A stretch of 64,000 bases of DNA from Synechococcus sp. CBW1107 (lineage in GTDB: Bacteria > Cyanobacteriota > Cyanobacteriia > PCC-6307 > Cyanobiaceae): assembly GCF_015841355.1 (NCBI RefSeq), contig NZ_CP064908.1, forward strand, positions 558,001 through 622,000. The letters are read 5' to 3'. This document shows positions 28,058 through 36,868 of the stretch, piece after piece. The notes beneath the pieces are model-generated. The model did no database searches, had not been told where the DNA came from, and saw nothing but the letters and a program-made list of their open reading frames with translations. The position numbers and the translations under genes are program-made. Positions within the stretch are counted from its first letter, which is position 1, and each line of letters starts with the position of its first letter.

Positions 28058-28842
28058 GCGGCGGTGCGCCGCCTGACCTCCCTGCGCTGGCCCTGGTGCT
28101 GGTGGAACCCGCTGGCCCCCTGAATGTGGGGAGCGTGGCCAGGCTCTGCGCCAATTTCGCGCTTCGGGACCTGCGGCTGGTGGCCCCTCGCTGCGATCAC
28201 CTCGGTGAGGAAGCCCGGCGCATGGCCGTCCACGCCGGGGCCTTGCTGGAGCGGGCCCAGGTCTATCCCGATCTCGCGGCGGCCATCGCCGACCGCACCC
28301 GGGTGGTCGCCGCCAGCGGACGGGTGGACTCCCAGGCGGTGCCCATCGAAGGCCCCGGCGAGGCCATCCCCTGGCTGCTGGACCAGCACCGGGGAGCTGG
28401 ACCGGCGGATCGCCCCAGCTCGCCTGCTCTGGTGTTCGGGCGGGAGGACCGGGGCCTGAGCACTGACGAACTGCTCCAGGCGGGTCGCATCCTGCGGATC
28501 AGCACCGACCCCGGACGCCCCTCCCTCAACCTCTCCCATGCAGTGGCCATCACCCTGCACGAGCTCCGGCGCTGGCAGCAGGACAGCAGCAACCGCCCAG
28601 CGAGCGGTCCGGCGCCGGTGAACGGGCCGGAACCCGCCCATCGGCAGCTGCTCGAGGCCGCCATCGCCGATGCCGAGGAGTTGCTGTTGGAGGTGGGGTT
28701 CCTGCTCCCTCATACGGCCCATGCCCGGATGGCCAAGCTGAGGGCCCTGCTGCAGCGGGCCCAGATCAGCTCCGAGGAAGTGGCCCTGGTCCGGGGGATG
28801 GTCCGTCAGCTGCGCTGGGCCAGCCAGCGGGGAACCCCCTAA
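28054..28842 (+). CDS. SPOUT RNA methyltransferase, TrmJ/TrmH group 1
   Basis: A 262-residue 2'-O-methyltransferase with a SPOUT knot. 'LVEPAGPLNVGSVARLCANF' (motif 1), 'ALVFGREDRGLS' (motif 2) and 'PSLNLSHAVAITLHEL' (motif 3) are all there. TrmJ methylates position 32 of tRNA; the cyanobacterial target is inferred. The C-terminal helical extension (about 180-262) resembles the TrmJ dimerisation tail. Start GTG at 28054 overlaps the cytM stop. Confidence 0.88.
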   Translation: MSGGAPPDLPALALVLVEPAGPLNVGSVARLCANFALRDLRLVAPRCDHLGEEARRMAVHAGALLERAQVYPDLAAAIADRTRVVAASGRVDSQAVPIEGPGEAIPWLLDQHRGAGPADRPSSPALVFGREDRGLSTDELLQAGRILRISTDPGRPSLNLSHAVAITLHELRRWQQDSSNRPASGPAPVNGPEPAHRQLLEAAIADAEELLLEVGFLLPHTAHARMAKLRALLQRAQISSEEVALVRGMVRQLRWASQRGTP

Positions 28843-28875
28843 GGTCCTGCCATCTTCATCGCCCCTGGCTTCATC

Positions 28876-29964
28876 GTGCGTACGGGCCGTCCCCCCCGTT
28901 CCGGATCCCCCGGCTGGTTCCAGCCCCTCGCCCTCGTCCTGCGCCTGCTGGTGATGGGCCTTGGCCTCGGGGTGCTCACCGGCACCGCCTTGAAACAACT
29001 CGCCCCGAAACTCGCCCAGGGCGCGATGGACGCCCCCAAGGCCAGCAGCGCCAGCTCACCGGTGCCAACCCCCAAGGGAGGCCTGGCCCTGGGGCGCTTC
29101 GAGTCCAGGGTGGAACTCACCAAGCTCAGCCAGCGCTGGAAGGCCCTTGCCGCCGAGCAGAAGGATCTCAAGGTGGGCGGCTTCCTGCTGGTGCTGGATG
29201 ACGGCCGTTTCGCCCAGCTCAATCCCGACACACCCCTGCCCGCCGCGAGCTCGATCAAGACCCCGATCCTGTTGGCGGCCCTCGACGACCTGGACGCCGG
29301 CAAGCTGCGCTGGAACGAACCGCTGCCGCTGACCAAGGAGGTGGTGGGAGGCGGAGCCGGCTGGATGGCCAGCCGTCCGCTGGGCACCCGCTTCCCGTTC
29401 TATGAGGCCGCCACCGAGATGATCCGGGTGAGTGACAACAGCGCCACGAACCTGCTGATCAAGCGCCTCGGTGGCAAGGCCGCCACCAATGCCCACTTCC
29501 AGGCCCTGGGCCTGCCCGCCACGGTGGTCAACAACTGGCTGCCCGACCTCGAGGGCACCAACACCACCAGCCCCCGCGACCTGGCCCGCTCGATCGCCCT
29601 GGTGGACATCGGCGAGAAGCTCAGCCCGCGAGCCCGCGACCATTTCCGCACGATCATGGCCACCTCCCGCACCAACACCCTTCTGCCCGCAGGGTTGCTC
29701 AAGGGCCTGGGGGGCAACTCCAGCGACCCCGACAGCGAGCTGATGGCCCGGGGACTGACCGTGCTCAACAAAACCGGCGACATCGGCATCGCCTATGCCG
29801 ACGCCGGGCTGATCGAACTCCCCAACGGCAAGAGAGCCGTGGCAGGGTTCATGGTGAAAGGCCCGTTCAACGACCCCCGCTCCACCGATCTGATCCGGGC
29901 CATGGCCGCGGCCGTGAGCGAAACCCTCGTGGGTCGCAGCGAGTCCTCTCCCCAACCGCGCTGA
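28876..29964 (+). CDS. Beta-lactamase-fold serine hydrolase
   Basis: A 362-residue exported protein of the class A beta-lactamase/DD-peptidase superfamily. An N-terminal hydrophobic segment is at about 18-38. The motifs are SxxK at Ser125-Lys128 ('AASSIKTP'), SDN at 186-188 and KTG at 299-301. The Omega-loop glutamate pattern ExxLN of true class A lactamases is not seen; the region before 'TNTTSPRDLA' is short. So it may be a peptidase or a deacylation-poor hydrolase. Start GTG at 28876; an ATG farther in would cut the signal. The DUF3370 gene follows 6 bp later. Confidence 0.85.
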   Translation: MRTGRPPRSGSPGWFQPLALVLRLLVMGLGLGVLTGTALKQLAPKLAQGAMDAPKASSASSPVPTPKGGLALGRFESRVELTKLSQRWKALAAEQKDLKVGGFLLVLDDGRFAQLNPDTPLPAASSIKTPILLAALDDLDAGKLRWNEPLPLTKEVVGGGAGWMASRPLGTRFPFYEAATEMIRVSDNSATNLLIKRLGGKAATNAHFQALGLPATVVNNWLPDLEGTNTTSPRDLARSIALVDIGEKLSPRARDHFRTIMATSRTNTLLPAGLLKGLGGNSSDPDSELMARGLTVLNKTGDIGIAYADAGLIELPNGKRAVAGFMVKGPFNDPRSTDLIRAMAAAVSETLVGRSESSPQPR

Positions 29965-29970
29965 GGTGTG

Positions 29971-31449
29971 ATGCCCGTCCTGACCATGGCCGCCGGCCTG
30001 CTGCTCACCGCAGCCGTAGCCCAGCTGGGCGCCACGGCTGCGGCTGTCCCGGCCCCGGCTCCGGCCCCTGCTCCGGCCCCGGCCGTCGCCCCGAGCACCG
30101 AGTTCAGGACCCAGCAGGTGCGTCCCCTCAGTGGCGGACTCGACCGCGTGGCGGTGATCAACGACAACAACCCCGAGCTGATCATCCAGCCCGGCATCCT
30201 GCTCTCCACCTTCAACGGCCGCGGAACGCTCGCGGGCCAGCCGTTCTCCACCCCTGAGGCCCACCTGAACGTTCCTCTGCAGGGACGCTTCGATCTGTTC
30301 AGCCACCACGTCTATGCCGGCCGGCCGGAAACCCTCGACTCGGTGCTCTGGCTGGGGGTGGTGGCCGCTCCGGTGAACAGCAAGCCGGTGCGGCTTCGGG
30401 TGCTGAGCGGATCCACGGCCCTGTCCCAGTCGAGCGATCCGAGCCAGCCGGCGGCTCCCTTCCTGCCGCTGCCGCCCCTGATGACCCACGACGGCACATC
30501 GGTGTTCGCCGGCCCAGGGTCACGGGTGGCGGCCGAACTGCTGCAGAACCGCCGCGGCAGTGGGATTCCCCAGGAGTGGACCCTGTCTGCGGGTCAGCTC
30601 ACCACCCTGCTGGCCCTGCCGATTCCCGTGAAGGGGCTCGATCCTCTGCTCAACGGCCGCAACCTGCAGCTGCGGCTGGAGAGTGACGGTCCCGTGGAGT
30701 TGGCCACCCTGGCCGCCTTCGGAGGCGAGCAGCCACCGGAAGCGGAGGTCTGGAGCCGCCTGCTGCGCGCCGGACTCAGCGCCAAGGAGCACGTGCCCAC
30801 ACCCAGGGGGCAGCCCGGGGGCATCATCTACTCGCGGGTGAGCGGCGTGCAGACGGGCAGCCGCTGGAGCGCACGGCTCACCGATCCCGGCACGAGGTCA
30901 CTCTCCGTGCGCAGTGCACCGGGGTCCTGGCCGATCGCCTCGCTGGAGCGGGGCAGCCTGGGCAGCGGCCAGGTGCAGACCGCCGAACTGCAGGCTTTCT
31001 ACCCGGGCACCGCCTGGGCCGCGCACGGAAACTACGGCGTGGAATACGACCTGACCCTGCCCCTGGTGAACGACACCAAGACCCCAGTGGCCCTCGATCT
31101 GGCCCTGGAATCCCCGCGCAAAACCGACAGACCCGAAGGCGGTCTGCGCTTCAACCTCACCCCGCCCAGGGCGGTGGTCTTTCGCGGCACGGTGGAGGTG
31201 AGCGGGCTGGATGGCCCGGAAGGCCGTCCAGCCGGACGTCGCTGGTTCCATCTGGTGCAGCGCCAGGGTGAGAAGGGCCCCAGCCTCGGGCGCATCAGCC
31301 TGGCCCCAGGCCAGCAACGGCAGGTGAGGGTGCGGCTGATCTACCCCGCCGACGCCACGCCCCCCCAGGTGCTGAGCCTGCTGCCCGCTCCGGTGCTCCC
31401 ACAGGCAGCTGTGAAACAATCCGAATCCGTGCCGGCCCCCCGTCCGTGA
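29971..31449 (+). CDS. Exported DUF3370 protein
   Basis: A 492-residue protein of the cyanobacterial DUF3370 family, function unknown. A signal peptide (about 1-24) is followed by Ala-Pro repeats (about 26-40). The domain opens 'QQVRPLSGGLDRVAVINDN' and 'FNGRGTLAGQPFSTPEAHLN'. It is probably in the periplasm or outer membrane. The ATG at 29971 is preferred over GTG at 29968. Its last bases overlap the chlI GTG (GTGA), so chlI is translationally coupled to it. Confidence 0.85.
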   Translation: MPVLTMAAGLLLTAAVAQLGATAAAVPAPAPAPAPAPAVAPSTEFRTQQVRPLSGGLDRVAVINDNNPELIIQPGILLSTFNGRGTLAGQPFSTPEAHLNVPLQGRFDLFSHHVYAGRPETLDSVLWLGVVAAPVNSKPVRLRVLSGSTALSQSSDPSQPAAPFLPLPPLMTHDGTSVFAGPGSRVAAELLQNRRGSGIPQEWTLSAGQLTTLLALPIPVKGLDPLLNGRNLQLRLESDGPVELATLAAFGGEQPPEAEVWSRLLRAGLSAKEHVPTPRGQPGGIIYSRVSGVQTGSRWSARLTDPGTRSLSVRSAPGSWPIASLERGSLGSGQVQTAELQAFYPGTAWAAHGNYGVEYDLTLPLVNDTKTPVALDLALESPRKTDRPEGGLRFNLTPPRAVVFRGTVEVSGLDGPEGRPAGRRWFHLVQRQGEKGPSLGRISLAPGQQRQVRVRLIYPADATPPQVLSLLPAPVLPQAAVKQSESVPAPRP

Positions 31450-32531
31450 GTCAGACCCGCAAACGCAGGGCGTTCCCCTTCACCGCCATCGTCGGCCAGG
31501 AGGAGATGAAGCTCGCCCTGTTGTTGAACGTGATCGATCCCCGCATCGGCGGGGTGATGATCATGGGCGACCGGGGCACGGGGAAATCCACCACGATCCG
31601 CGCCCTCGCGGATCTGCTGCCGGAGATCGAGGTCGTTGCCGGAGATCCTTACAACAGTTCCCCCAGCGACCCCGACCTGCAGAGCGCCGAAGTGCGCCAG
31701 CGGGTGGAGAGCGGCGAAGCACTGCCGGTGGAAGCGCGCCAGGTCCCGATGGTCGACCTTCCCCTCGGTGCCACCGAAGACCGCCTCTGCGGAACGATCG
31801 ACATCGAGAAGGCTCTGAGCGAAGGGGTGCGGGCCTTCGAGCCGGGTCTGCTGGCCAAGGCCAACCGCGGCCTGCTCTACGTCGATGAGGTGAACCTGCT
31901 CGACGACCATCTGGTGGACGTGCTGCTGGATTCGGCCGCTTCCGGGTGGAACACGGTGGAGCGGGAGGGGGTCTCGGTGCGTCACCCGGCGCGCTTCGTG
32001 CTGATCGGCTCGGGCAACCCCGAGGAAGGAGAACTGAGGCCCCAGCTGCTCGATCGCTTCGGCATGAGCGTGGAGGTGCGCACGGTTCGCGATCCGGAGC
32101 TGCGCGTGCAGGTGGTGGACCAGCGCACCGGCTACGACAGCGATCCCGACGGCTTCAACAGCCACCACCTGAGCGCGCAGCAGGCGCTGCAGCAGCGGGT
32201 GGTGGACGCCCAGCAGCGGCTCCCCGAGGTGCTGATCGATCCTGATCTGCGCATCCGCATCTCGGCGGTCTGCGGTGAGCTGGATGTGGACGGCCTGCGC
32301 GGCGACATCGTCACCAACCGGGCGGCCCGGGCCCTGGCCGCCTTCGAAGGACGTACCGAAGTGACCGACGACGACGTGGCCCGGGTGGTGGCCTGCTGCC
32401 TGCGCCACCGGCTTCGCAAGGATCCGCTTGAGCAGATCGATTCCGGTGATCGTGTGATCAAGGTGTTCTGCAAGATCTTCGAGATGGCGGACACCTCCCG
32501 CGACGCCTTCCAGCTGTCCCTGGCGGCCTGA
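31446..32531 (+). CDS. chlI: Magnesium chelatase ATPase subunit I
   Basis: A 361-residue AAA+ ATPase that forms rings with ChlD and drives Mg insertion into protoporphyrin IX by ChlH, the first step of chlorophyll synthesis. Walker A '[10 protein letters not shown]' at 41-50, Walker B '[11 protein letters not shown]' near 140, sensor '[15 protein letters not shown]', and the helical lid with '[18 protein letters not shown]'. Start GTG at 31446. ruvC begins 4 bp after its stop. Its mRNA thus joins chlorophyll synthesis with DNA repair genes. Confidence 0.97.
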   Translation: MSQTRKRRAFPFTAIVGQEEMKLALLLNVIDPRIGGVMIMGDRGTGKSTTIRALADLLPEIEVVAGDPYNSSPSDPDLQSAEVRQRVESGEALPVEARQVPMVDLPLGATEDRLCGTIDIEKALSEGVRAFEPGLLAKANRGLLYVDEVNLLDDHLVDVLLDSAASGWNTVEREGVSVRHPARFVLIGSGNPEEGELRPQLLDRFGMSVEVRTVRDPELRVQVVDQRTGYDSDPDGFNSHHLSAQQALQQRVVDAQQRLPEVLIDPDLRIRISAVCGELDVDGLRGDIVTNRAARALAAFEGRTEVTDDDVARVVACCLRHRLRKDPLEQIDSGDRVIKVFCKIFEMADTSRDAFQLSLAA

Positions 32532-32535
32532 AGCC

Positions 32536-32997
32536 TTGCGCATCCTCGGCATCGATCCAGGCCTGGCCCGTGTCGGCTATGGCCTGATCGAGACCGGTCC
32601 GCCCCAGCGGCTGCTGGACTGCGGAATGATTCGCACCGAGGCCGGCACACCGGAGGGGGAGCGACTGGTGGAGATCGCCCGCGACCTGCGCTGGCTGGTG
32701 CGCCGCTGGGGCCCCGAGCTGGCCTCCGTCGAGAAATTCTTCTTCTACCGCTCCAGCACCACCATCTCCGTCGTGCAGGCCCGGGGGGTGGTGATGATGA
32801 CGCTGGCCCGGCTGCGGGTGCCGGTGGTGGAGTTCCCGCCGATGCAGATCAAGCTGGCGCTCACGGGCTCCGGTCATGCCGACAAGAACGACGTGCTTGA
32901 TGCCGTGATGCGGGAACTGGACCTGGCCCATCCCCCCCGCCCCGATGACGCCGCCGATGCCCTGGCCGTGGCCCTCACCGGCTGGTTTCAGCGCTGA
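32536..32997 (+). CDS. ruvC: Holliday junction resolvase
   Basis: A 153-residue RuvC with an RNase H fold that cleaves Holliday junctions. Acidic residues Asp7 ('[13 protein letters not shown]'), Glu66 ('SVEKFFF') and the C-terminal '[11 protein letters not shown]' form the metal site. The start is TTG at 32536, four bases after chlI. The final base pairs overlap the next ATG (TGATG). ruvA and ruvB are not present. Confidence 0.95.
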   Translation: MRILGIDPGLARVGYGLIETGPPQRLLDCGMIRTEAGTPEGERLVEIARDLRWLVRRWGPELASVEKFFFYRSSTTISVVQARGVVMMTLARLRVPVVEFPPMQIKLALTGSGHADKNDVLDAVMRELDLAHPPRPDDAADALAVALTGWFQR

Positions 32998-33602
32998 TGG
33001 CGGGTGAACCGGGGCCGGCCGACCCCAAAGCTCTCTGGCGCCGACACTTCCGCCAGCGACGGGCTGCTCAGCCGGAGGCGCAGCGGAGGCGGCTGCTGGA
33101 GCAGGCCCTCAGTGCTGTGCCCCCCCTGATCGGGGCAGATCAACGGCTTGGGCTCTACTGGCCCCTGGCCGGTGAGCCGGATCTGCGGGACCTGGCCGGG
33201 GTCCTTCCAGCCCGGCTGGCCCTGCCCGCCATCCGGGCTCCGGCAGGAGAGGCCAGGCTCGGCTACGAGATCTGGCGGCCCGGCGATCCACTCCGGCCCG
33301 ATGCGGCGGGGGTGCCGGCGCCGGGGCCAGCCGGGACGCCGCTGCCGGCTGCGTCGCTCGGCCTGCTGCTGGTGCCGGCCCTCGCGTTCGACCGCCGCGG
33401 CTTCCGGCTCGGCTATGGCGGCGGCTGGTTCGACAGGTTGCGGGCCGATCCCCGCTGGCGATCGGTGCCGGCCCTGATCGTGGCTCCCGCCGCCTGCGCC
33501 GTGGAGCGGTTGCCGGTGGATCCGTGGGATGTGCCGTTCGACGGCTGGCTCAGCGACGGGGGGATCGAATGGTTGCAACCTGTTGAGAGGGACTCGGCGT
33601 GA
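32997..33602 (+). CDS. 5-formyltetrahydrofolate cyclo-ligase
   Basis: A 201-residue ATP-dependent enzyme that turns 5-formyl-THF into 5,10-methenyl-THF. The family signature 'FRLGYGGGWFDRLRADP' lies near 140 and 'LPVDPWDVPFD' near the C-terminus. 'WRRHFRQRRAAQ' gives the basic ATP-binding N-terminus. The ATG overlaps the ruvC stop by one base, and the stop overlaps the next small gene. Confidence 0.9.
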   Translation: MAGEPGPADPKALWRRHFRQRRAAQPEAQRRRLLEQALSAVPPLIGADQRLGLYWPLAGEPDLRDLAGVLPARLALPAIRAPAGEARLGYEIWRPGDPLRPDAAGVPAPGPAGTPLPAASLGLLLVPALAFDRRGFRLGYGGGWFDRLRADPRWRSVPALIVAPAACAVERLPVDPWDVPFDGWLSDGGIEWLQPVERDSA

Positions 33603-33871
33603 TGCTCCCCGCGCCGATCCTTTGCCAGGATCCCCGGGTGCGACCCCGTGTTTCCTTGGATCTCAGCCTCGATCACTCCCGCCCATCACCCGCCCGGCGG
33701 GTCGGTGCCCCCGCGATCGGGTCCGGCACGGTGCCCGAGCGGGTGATGGCTGCGGAGCTTGGCCACCGCTCTCAGCCGAGTGAAGCCCTCTCGATGATGG
33801 TCAGCTCCATGGTCCGCATGGTTCAGGCCGGCAAAGGCCAGGCCGCCGGCAGCCGCTGGTCAGCCTCCTGA
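33599..33871 (+). CDS. Small unknown protein, 90 aa
   Basis: A 90-residue soluble protein, not recognised. It is Arg/Pro/Ser-rich in the first half ('RPSPARRVGAPAIGSG') and Met-rich near 65-73 ('SMMVSSMVRMVQ'). No signal, helix or known motif. Its GTG at 33599 overlaps the cyclo-ligase stop (GTGA), with an ATG directly after it at 33602. That coupling argues for a real gene, but its composition leaves doubt. Confidence 0.5.
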   Translation: MMLPAPILCQDPRVRPRVSLDLSLDHSRPSPARRVGAPAIGSGTVPERVMAAELGHRSQPSEALSMMVSSMVRMVQAGKGQAAGSRWSAS

Positions 33872-33922
33872 GGGCGCCCTAACCTGGCCTCCTGTCCTTT
33901 CGGACGCGACCACGCTCTGCCG

Positions 33923-34450
33923 ATGACGACTTCACGCTTCGCACGGCTCTGCAGCCTGCTCTCCCTCCCAGTCCTGGGAACCCTGGTTGGGCTTGTCGCA
34001 GCTCCAGGCAGGGTCGAGGCCCATGCGATCGAATCAAGCCTGGATCGGCTGGAATCCCTGAGGGATGGGCTGATGCTCGAAAGCCGCTTCTCCAATGGTG
34101 AGCCCGTGAAGGGCGCCATGGTGAGGCTGGTGCCTCCCAATGGCGGCCAGCCCCTGGAGGTGGGTCGGATCGATGCCCAGGGGCGCCTCAGTTTCAACAT
34201 GCCCAAGGGCGCCGAAGGAGACTGGGAGCTGCAGGTGGATGGGGGCCCCGGACACCGTGACTTTCTCGAGCTGCCCACCCATTCGGGCCAGGCACAGCTC
34301 GATCGTGTGAGCAGCTCCAGCTCCGGTCAGTGGCTGAAGCCCACACAGGACCTGGCCCATCGGCACGGCTCGATGCTGCTGATCGGCGGCATCACCGGAC
34401 TGGGCGCTCTGGTGGGTGGTCTGGCGGTGCAGCGGCGCCGCCGCGGCTGA
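33923..34450 (+). CDS. Exported protein with C-terminal anchor
   Basis: A 175-residue protein: signal peptide at about 1-33 ending 'VEAHAIES', a beta-rich 'carboxypeptidase-regulatory-like' stretch at about 45-115 ('SNGEPVKGAMVRLVPPNG', 'GRIDAQGRLSFNMPKG'), a His/Ser-rich linker, and a C-terminal membrane helix with Arg-rich end ('RRRRG'). This layout recalls accessory proteins of cobalt or nickel transport, but no transporter gene is adjacent. Function is therefore left open. It has its own 51-bp upstream gap. Confidence 0.7.
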   Translation: MTTSRFARLCSLLSLPVLGTLVGLVAAPGRVEAHAIESSLDRLESLRDGLMLESRFSNGEPVKGAMVRLVPPNGGQPLEVGRIDAQGRLSFNMPKGAEGDWELQVDGGPGHRDFLELPTHSGQAQLDRVSSSSSGQWLKPTQDLAHRHGSMLLIGGITGLGALVGGLAVQRRRRG

Positions 34451-34493
34451 AGGCAAGCGCCACACTGGGGCCACTTCCGCCCTGACCCCCTTC

Positions 34494-34913
34494 ATGAGCA
34501 CCGGCAGCGAAAGCCTCGACGCGATCGTGGAGCGCCTGCGGGGCACCAGTGACCCCAGACGCCGCTACGAGTACGTGCTCTGGCTGGCCAAGAAACTCGA
34601 ACCGCTGCCCGACGAATTCCGTCAGGAGGTGTTCAAGGTGAAGGGCTGTGTCTCGCAGGTGTACGTGGTGGGGCAGCTGATCGATGGCAAGCTCCACTGG
34701 CGAGGGGATTCGGATGCTCAGATCACCAAGGGGTTGCTGGCCCTTCTGATCGCTGGGCTGGAGGGACTCTCGCCAGACCAGGCTGCTGAGCTCGACCCCG
34801 GTTTTCTGGCCGAGACGGGCCTGCAGGCGAGCCTCACCCCCTCCCGTGCCAATGGATTCCTGAACATCCTCAAGATGATGCAGGCCCAGGCCAGGAGCCT
34901 GGCAGCGGAATGA
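34494..34913 (+). CDS. sufE: Cysteine desulfuration protein SufE
   Basis: A 139-residue SufE that accepts sulfane sulfur from SufS for Fe-S cluster assembly. The acceptor Cys52 is in 'KVKGCVSQVYVVG'. 'YEYVLWLAKKLEPLPDE' precedes it and 'LTPSRANGFLNILKMM' ends the domain. Start ATG at 34494. It stands apart from a suf operon, as often seen for sufE in cyanobacteria. Confidence 0.94.
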   Translation: MSTGSESLDAIVERLRGTSDPRRRYEYVLWLAKKLEPLPDEFRQEVFKVKGCVSQVYVVGQLIDGKLHWRGDSDAQITKGLLALLIAGLEGLSPDQAAELDPGFLAETGLQASLTPSRANGFLNILKMMQAQARSLAAE

Positions 34914-34947
34914 TTTCTAGGATCATCAGTTTCGCGGCGCAATCGGC

Positions 34948-36252
34948 ATGACCATCGGCATCGGCTTGCTCGGTCTGGGCACGGTGGGAGCCGGTGTCGC
35001 CGAGATCCTCACCTCCCCGGCCGGTCGCCATCCACTGGTGGCGGAGCTTGAGCTGCGGCGCATCGCCGTACGCGATCCGAACCGGCCCCGGCCCGTGACC
35101 CTGGCTCCTGAGTTGCTCTGCACCGACCCGGCCGAGGTGGTGAACGACCCCTCGGTGGAGATCGTCGTGGAGGTGATGGGCGGGCTGGAGCCTGCCCGCA
35201 CGCTGATCCTCGCGGCCATTGCCGCCGGCAAGTCGGTGGTGACGGCCAACAAGGCGGTGATCGCCCGCCATGGAGAGGAGATTGCCGATGCCGCCGCCCG
35301 CCAGGGGGTTTACGTGCTGATCGAAGCAGCGGTGGGAGGCGGCATTCCCATCATCGAGCCCCTCAAGCAATCCCTGGGGGGCAACCGCATCCAGCGGGTG
35401 AGCGGCATCATCAACGGCACCACCAATTACATCCTCACCCGCATGACGGATGAGGGGGCCGCCTACGCCGAGGTTCTGGCGGAGGCCCAGAGCCTGGGTT
35501 ACGCCGAGGCTGACCCCGCCGCCGATGTCGAGGGGCATGACGCCGCCGACAAGATCGCGATCCTCGCCGGCCTGGCCTATGGCGGCTCCGTGGAGCGTTC
35601 ATTGATTCCCACCGCCGGCATCAGTGAGCTTCAGGCGCGGGATGTGGGCTACGCCAGCCAGCTGGGCTACCGGGTGAAGCTGCTGGCCGTGGCTCAGCAC
35701 CTGGGCACAGAGGCCAACGGCGAAGAATGCCTTGATGTCCGGGTGCACCCGACGCTGGTGCCCGCCGATCATCCCCTGGCGGTGGTCAATGGGGTCAACA
35801 ACGCGATCCTGGTCGAGGGAGATCCCGTGGGGAGGGTGATGTTCTACGGTCCCGGGGCAGGGGCAGGGCCTACCGCCTCGGCCGTGGTGGCCGACATCCT
35901 CAACATCGCCGGCATCCGCCAGGTGGGCGGCTCCGGCGGCGGGCTGGATCCCCTGCTGGCGGCCAGCCGCTGGCGCCGCTGCCGTCTGGTGGAGAGCTCC
36001 CGCACCAGCCACCGCAACTACGTGCGCCTGCAGACCAACGACCAGGCCGGGGTGATCGGTCGGATCGGCAGCTGCTTCGGTCAGGAGGAAGTGTCGATCC
36101 AGTCGATCGTGCAGCTGGAGGCCAGCGGCGGCCAGGCCGAAATCGTGGTCATCACCCACGAAGTGGAGGAGGCCCGATTTCAGGCGGCACTCGCCGCAAT
36201 CAGGGCCCTCTGCGAAGTCCAGAGCGTGGCGGCATGCCTGCGCACCCTCTGA
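34948..36252 (+). CDS. hom: Homoserine dehydrogenase
   Basis: A 434-residue enzyme reducing aspartate semialdehyde to homoserine for threonine and methionine. NAD(P) fold 'IGLLGLGTVGAGVAEIL', central 'ANKAVIARHGEEIADAA', signature 'SGIINGTTNYILTRMTDEG', and an ACT domain in the last 80 residues ('QTNDQAGVIGRIGSCF') for threonine feedback. Start ATG at 34948. The DUF39 homocysteine protein in this window could relate to the same pathway, without adjacency. Confidence 0.96.
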   Translation: MTIGIGLLGLGTVGAGVAEILTSPAGRHPLVAELELRRIAVRDPNRPRPVTLAPELLCTDPAEVVNDPSVEIVVEVMGGLEPARTLILAAIAAGKSVVTANKAVIARHGEEIADAAARQGVYVLIEAAVGGGIPIIEPLKQSLGGNRIQRVSGIINGTTNYILTRMTDEGAAYAEVLAEAQSLGYAEADPAADVEGHDAADKIAILAGLAYGGSVERSLIPTAGISELQARDVGYASQLGYRVKLLAVAQHLGTEANGEECLDVRVHPTLVPADHPLAVVNGVNNAILVEGDPVGRVMFYGPGAGAGPTASAVVADILNIAGIRQVGGSGGGLDPLLAASRWRRCRLVESSRTSHRNYVRLQTNDQAGVIGRIGSCFGQEEVSIQSIVQLEASGGQAEIVVITHEVEEARFQAALAAIRALCEVQSVAACLRTL

Positions 36253-36551
36253 GGTCATCAGCAGTCCTGCTGGTGTCGAGAACGAGTGCTCATGCCGCGA
36301 TGGTTGACGGGCAGGGGGCGGGCAGAGTCAAGATGGAAACATTCCGCAAATTTCACGCGGATGCGGACGCCCTCATCGGTCCCCTCCAGTTGTTCAGCCT
36401 GAACGCCAGCTCAGCCGTCCCTGCGAAACCCTGAATCCATCACGGACGTTCCCCATCACCTCTCCTCACCGCTTCCCGGTACCGAGCCCTGACCGCTTTC
36501 CCTGCCAGCCCTGATCAGGGCAGCTGTTCGTCCCACCACCCCGCGACCGTC
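36253..36551. other. 299-bp intergenic region after hom
   Basis: No convincing gene. A modest hairpin, CATCAGCA 36256-36263 and TGCTGGTG 36268-36275 with a GTCC loop and one G-T pair, directly follows hom and may terminate it. A TTGACG at 36304-36309 could be a -35 for the next gene, but no good -10 is spaced to it. One GGAAACA occurs at 36334-36340. The rest looks featureless. Confidence 0.4.
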
Positions 36552-36830
36552 ATGACCCTTCATCAGGGTGACTGCGTGTACCTTGCCACCGATCTGGCCA
36601 TCAGCGCCGGTCTCCCTGGCGGCGAGAGTTCCTCCACCTGGACCATCGGCGAGACCGCTCAGACTCAGGACACGGTGTATCAGGTGATCGGTGTGGATGC
36701 CCTCCGTGACCGCTGCTGGGTGCGGCGCTGGCCCCTGGCACGGCACGGCTCTCCGGTGTTCGAGGTGTCGATCCGCCAGGTGGAGCTTCATCACCTTCCC
36801 CAGTCCCGGAGCTGCCCGTCTCGGTCTTGA
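36552..36830 (+). CDS. Small unknown protein, 92 aa
   Basis: A 92-residue soluble protein, not assigned. It has a beta-strand-like pattern with 'GDCVYLATDL', 'TVYQVIGVDALRDRCWVRRW' and 'GSPVFEVSIRQVELH', compatible with an SH3-like small barrel, which is inference. Three Cys and four Trp are present. ATG at 36552. It ends 38 bp before the ABC binding-protein start, so it may share a transcript with it. Confidence 0.6.
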   Translation: MTLHQGDCVYLATDLAISAGLPGGESSSTWTIGETAQTQDTVYQVIGVDALRDRCWVRRWPLARHGSPVFEVSIRQVELHHLPQSRSCPSRS

Positions 36831-36868
36831 ATGGGGGCTTCTGAGCACCCGGGAGCATCCTGCACGCT

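Noticed and set aside
28876-29964. A true class A antibiotic-resistance beta-lactamase
   Set aside because: The Omega-loop ExxLN motif is missing, so resistance should not be inferred.
36334-36340. GGAAACA resembling the Yfr2-family motif
   Set aside because: Only one copy, with no stem-loop or terminator in the pattern of Yfr2-5.
36234-36434. 66-codon open frame after hom
   Set aside because: It starts inside hom, has no recognisable feature and no good start context.
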